Positions 7,231 to 9,186 of a stretch of DNA of 9,186 bases are shown in pieces. The stretch is from positions 1 to 9,186 of the forward strand of contig JAEZAI010000197.1 of NCBI GenBank assembly GCA_023427825.1. Reading direction: 5' to 3'. Source of the stretch: Actinomycetes bacterium (lineage in GTDB: Bacteria > Actinomycetota > Acidimicrobiia > Acidimicrobiales > Microtrichaceae). Under the pieces are notes generated by a model. It saw only the letters and a program-made list of their open reading frames with translations. It made no database searches and was not told where the DNA came from. Every line of letters starts with the position of its first letter. Positions within the stretch are counted from its first letter, which is position 1. Position numbers and translations under genes: made by a program.

Positions 7231-7887
7231 ATGTCGCAACTGCTCCGAGTCCAGAACTTCATGCTGTCGAGCGACGGATTCGGCGCCGGTGAGGGGCAGT
7301 CGCTCGAGCGGCCGTTCGGGCACGCGGACCCCAGCGTGCTGGCCGCGTGGGCGGGCGCCACCGCGAGCTGGCCCAACCGCACCCACCCCGGCGGAACCCG
7401 CGGGCTCGACGACTACTTCACCCGGGACTTCTCGAACAACATCGGTGCCGAGATCATGGGCCGCAACAAGTTCGGGCCGCAGCGCGGTCCGTGGGAGGAC
7501 GAGGAGTGGACGGGCTGGTGGGGTGACGTCCCGCCGTTCCACACGCCGGTCTTCGTCCTCACGCATCACCCCCGGCCCTCCTTCTCGCTCGCCGACACCA
7601 CCTTCCACTTCCTCGACGCCACCCCGGCCGAGGCGCTGGCTCGGGCGCGCGACGCCGCCGACGGCAAGGACGTCCGCCTCGGCGGTGGGGTCGCCACGGT
7701 TCGCGAGTTCCTCGACGCCGACCTGGTGGACACGATGCACGTGGCGGTCGTGCCGATCGAGCTGGGACGCGGCGAACGCCTCTGGGAGGCGCCCGAGGAG
7801 CTGCTCGACCGGTTCCACCTCGAGACCGTGACCAGCCCGAGCAGCGGCGTCACCCACCACCTGTTCTGGCGTCGGGAGCCGGTCTGA
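7231..7887 (+). CDS. Dihydrofolate reductase-fold family protein (RibD C-terminal type)
   Basis: The protein has 218 residues. It begins with VQNFMLSSDGFGAG (7-20), the first strand and substrate loop of the DHFR/RibD_C family. GAEIMGRNKFGP (72-83) and TPVFVLTHHPRP (105-116) correspond to the nucleotide-binding strands. DVRLGGGVATVREFLDADLVDTMHVAVVPIELGRGERLW (147-185) holds the NADPH diphosphate-binding glycines and the family's C-terminal core. It is likely a cytoplasmic NADPH-dependent reductase, but not the housekeeping DHFR; the substrate is unknown. GAGGAGG (7218-7224) lies six bases before the ATG, and the gap from the SRPBCC stop is 18 bases, so it is the third gene of the ArsR operon. 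The insert rich in Trp and acidic residues at 86-100 is typical of this actinobacterial subgroup as I remember it. Confidence 0.9.
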   Translation: MSQLLRVQNFMLSSDGFGAGEGQSLERPFGHADPSVLAAWAGATASWPNRTHPGGTRGLDDYFTRDFSNNIGAEIMGRNKFGPQRGPWEDEEWTGWWGDVPPFHTPVFVLTHHPRPSFSLADTTFHFLDATPAEALARARDAADGKDVRLGGGVATVREFLDADLVDTMHVAVVPIELGRGERLWEAPEELLDRFHLETVTSPSSGVTHHLFWRREPV

Positions 7888-7931
7888 CGGGCGCATCCGC
7901 CTGAGTCGGCGCTCGGTCGAGGTGGACGTGG

Positions 7932-7944
7932 GAGCGGACCGCTC
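7932..7944. repeat. Operator-like inverted repeat, 6 bp with 1-base spacer
   Basis: GAGCGG and CCGCTC flank a single A. The spacer is too tight for a full RNA hairpin, so a dimeric protein site on DNA is the better reading. Confidence 0.3.
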
Positions 7945-7950
7945 GACGCT

Positions 7951-8004
7951 CGCTTGACCGGACGGCGGCCGCGCCGTCCCTGCGGGGCTCCGGCGCGTCA
8001 AGCG
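7951..8004 (+). repeat. Long-range inverted repeat enclosing a hairpin
   Basis: CGCTTGAC (7951-7958) and GTCAAGCG (7997-8004) are perfect complements 38 bases apart, extendable by a T-G wobble and a C-G pair to 7949/8006. They enclose the GC hairpin at 7960-7979 and a weaker GCG...CGC pairing at 7982-7996. As RNA this would fold into a branched, three-way-junction-like structure. Confidence 0.4.
7960..7979 (+). terminator. Strong GC hairpin downstream of the ArsR operon
   Basis: GGACGGCG (7960-7967) and CGCCGTCC (7972-7979) form a perfect 8-bp stem with a GCCG tetraloop, 73 bases after the DHFR-like stop. It could terminate the operon, or form one arm of the cupredoxin leader. No T-run follows. 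Confidence 0.4.
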
Positions 8005-8036
8005 GGCGGCGAGTGGCCGTCCAGCGGCGGATGCGA

Positions 8037-8058
8037 CAACGAGTGCAGCAACTCGTTG
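8037..8058 (+). promoter_or_regulatory. Hairpin directly before cupredoxin ribosome binding site
   Basis: CAACGAGT (8037-8044) and ACTCGTTG (8051-8058) form a perfect 8-bp stem with a 6-base loop. The AAAGGAG ribosome binding site begins at the next base (8059). The stem leaves the binding site free, but its position suits translational control or a repressor site. Confidence 0.45.
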
Positions 8059-8071
8059 AAAGGAGCGTCCG

Positions 8072-9103
8072 ATGGACGTGCCCACCCGCTTCCGCAACAC
8101 CGACACCCTGGTTCCCCCCTCCGGCCCGGCGCCGGAACGGCCCGTGCCCGTGCCCGTGCCCGTGCCCGGTTCCGGTCGCCGGCGCGCCCGACCGCTCGCC
8201 GCCGTGCTGGCGGCGGGCGTGGTCCTCACCTCCCTCGCCCTCGCCGGGTGCGGCGACACCGACTCCGCCGCAGCCGGCAGGGACGACGCCGAGCAGACCG
8301 ACCACACCCAGCACGACCACGGCGACGCGCCGGAGGCGCAGAAGATCGCCGTGAAGGTCCCCGGCGGTGACGCGGAGTACAGCTTCGAGACGACGATCCA
8401 GGAGATCGAGGAGGGCCCGGTGGAGCTGGTCCTCACCAACATGGGCGCCGAGGAGCACCAGGCGTCGATCATCCGGATGCCCGAGGGCATGACCTTCGAC
8501 GACCTCGTCGGCCTCGCCGTGGAGGATCCGACCGGCAGCAAGATCTTCGAGACCATCGAGGGCTTCGGCGGAGCCAACGGCGCGGCGCCCGGCGCGAGCG
8601 TCACCGCCACGCAGTACCTCGAGCCGGGCGACTACCTCCTCATCTGCCTGATCCCCGGGGCCGACGGCGTCCCGCACGCCATGAAGGGGATGGTCAAGCC
8701 GTTCACCGTCGTGCCCAAGGACGGTGCGGGATCGGCCCCGGAGGTCGACGACGCCGACGTGCAGCTGATGGACTTCGCCTTCGTCGTGCCCGAGAAGGTC
8801 AAGGCCGGCCAGCGGGTCTCGGTCCGCAACGACGGGGAGCAGACCCATGAGCTGGCGATCGCCCGACTCGGGGAGGGCCAGACCGTCGACCAGGCGCTCG
8901 CCGTCATCGAGGGCAGCGACAAGGAGAGCGGTCCGCTGACCGGTGGCGGCGGACTCGGCTACGTCGAGCCCGGTCGCACCGTGTGGACGACCATGCCGGA
9001 GGAGCCCGGTCGCTACCTCCTCTACTGCATGCTCCCCGACACCGCCGGGGAGGGGAAGCCGCACATCATGGTCGGCATGACCCGGGAGATCACCGTCTCC
9101 TGA
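8072..9103 (+). CDS. Lipoprotein with two tandem cupredoxin-like domains
   Basis: This 343-residue protein should be anchored outside the membrane. RRRARP (36-41) and a hydrophobic segment end in the strong lipobox LALAGC with Cys60. After a His-containing linker (H78, H81, H83) come two related domains of about 110 residues. Each has a His in a GAEEHQASI/GEQTHELAI strand (H129, H259), then a GDYLLICLIP/GRYLLYCMLP strand with C192/C319 and a PHAMKGM/PHIMVGM end with H202-M207/H331-M336. These are the type 1 copper ligands in order, with the five-residue His-Met step seen in plastocyanin. The Cys-His gaps (10 and 12) are longer than usual. Copper binding or electron transfer is inferred; the partner is unknown. 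AAAGGAG lies six bases before the ATG. The 35-residue region before the Arg patch is unusually long for a lipoprotein. Confidence 0.85.
   Translation: MDVPTRFRNTDTLVPPSGPAPERPVPVPVPVPGSGRRRARPLAAVLAAGVVLTSLALAGCGDTDSAAAGRDDAEQTDHTQHDHGDAPEAQKIAVKVPGGDAEYSFETTIQEIEEGPVELVLTNMGAEEHQASIIRMPEGMTFDDLVGLAVEDPTGSKIFETIEGFGGANGAAPGASVTATQYLEPGDYLLICLIPGADGVPHAMKGMVKPFTVVPKDGAGSAPEVDDADVQLMDFAFVVPEKVKAGQRVSVRNDGEQTHELAIARLGEGQTVDQALAVIEGSDKESGPLTGGGGLGYVEPGRTVWTTMPEEPGRYLLYCMLPDTAGEGKPHIMVGMTREITVS
8141..8168 (+). repeat. Hexanucleotide tandem repeat CCCGTG
   Basis: Four full copies of CCCGTG and a partial fifth encode alternating Pro-Val at residues 24-32 of the cupredoxin lipoprotein, ahead of its signal segment. 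Copy-number change would keep the frame and alter only the length of the cytoplasmic lead. Confidence 0.8.
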
Positions 9104-9104
9104 C

Positions 9105-9117
9105 TCGGCCGGGCCGA
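9105..9117 (+). terminator. Possible terminator after cupredoxin gene
   Basis: TCGGC (9105-9109) and GCCGA (9113-9117) pair around a CGG loop, one base past the stop codon. The stem is only 5 bp and lacks a T-run. Confidence 0.3.
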
Positions 9118-9144
9118 ACCGCGGCCCCCTCCGGATGACGCGGC

Positions 9145-9167
9145 GGGGGGGGGCCCCCCCCCCCCCC
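9145..9167. other. G9C14 homopolymer block, probable sequence artefact
   Basis: Nine G bases are followed directly by fourteen C bases near the right end of the window. Such a paired homopolymer is typical of an assembly or base-calling fault at a contig end. The sequence to the right should not be trusted. Confidence 0.6.
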
Positions 9168-9186
9168 ACGGGGCGCCGGGCGGCGC

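Larger units (their letters stand above)
7888..8071 (+). promoter_or_regulatory. Inverted-repeat-rich leader of the cupredoxin gene
   Basis: This 184-base gap has no supported coding frame but carries at least four perfect inverted repeats, listed separately. It must contain the end of the ArsR operon and the start of the cupredoxin transcript. The only good -35-like sequence, TTGACC at 7954, lies inside one of the repeats and has no -10 at the right distance. A structured leader RNA is possible. Confidence 0.4.

Noticed and set aside
6532..8610. Open frame of 692 codons on the minus strand
   Set aside because: It is antisense to the SRPBCC, DHFR-like and cupredoxin genes. Its protein-like stretches mirror conserved genes and no start site is visible.

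Overview
The window is GC-rich bacterial DNA (about 70% G+C by eye) with the codon use of a high-GC actinomycete. Two signs point to Actinomycetota: a protein of the mycothiol-dependent maleylpyruvate isomerase-like (TIGR03086/DinB) family, and an ArsR gene whose promoter places the transcript start on the start codon (leaderless). Acidimicrobiia is my guess at the class, but nothing here proves it. I see no tRNA, rRNA, CRISPR array, transposase or phage gene. The last ~40 bases contain G9C14 and look like an unreliable contig end.

Layout. Bases 1-287 hold no gene I can support. An unusual seven-iron-type ferredoxin (288-683, +) converges on gdhA, an NADP-type glutamate dehydrogenase (849-2189, -). 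Further right on the minus strand lie an aspartate/glutamate racemase-family protein that lacks one catalytic residue (2396-3118) and a 48-residue cysteine-rich zinc-binding protein (3180-3326). Divergent from these is a six-repeat NHL beta-propeller with a membrane-anchoring N-terminus (3512-4612, +). It converges on the TIGR03086-family protein (4699-5205, -), which is divergent from a double-hotdog acyl-CoA thioesterase-like gene (5418-6266, +).

From 6296 an apparent operon runs rightwards: ArsR-type repressor, SRPBCC/AHSA1 protein (coupled by ATGA overlap) and a dihydrofolate-reductase-fold (RibD C-terminal) protein. Its promoter has an AT-rich palindrome between the -35 and -10 boxes, a likely autoregulatory operator. 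After a 184-base gap rich in inverted repeats comes a lipoprotein with two tandem cupredoxin-like domains (8072-9103, +). Each domain keeps a full His/Cys/His/Met type 1 copper ligand set.

How the genes may work together. The window is mostly housekeeping and accessory metabolism, with no obvious defence or mobile system. The ArsR-SRPBCC-DHFR-like genes form one regulated unit of unknown substrate. The NHL protein and the cupredoxin protein are both predicted to act outside the membrane, the latter in copper binding or electron transfer. The points most worth following are the duplicated cupredoxin and its structured leader, the leaderless ArsR promoter, the ferredoxin insertion and the active-site substitution in the racemase-like protein.
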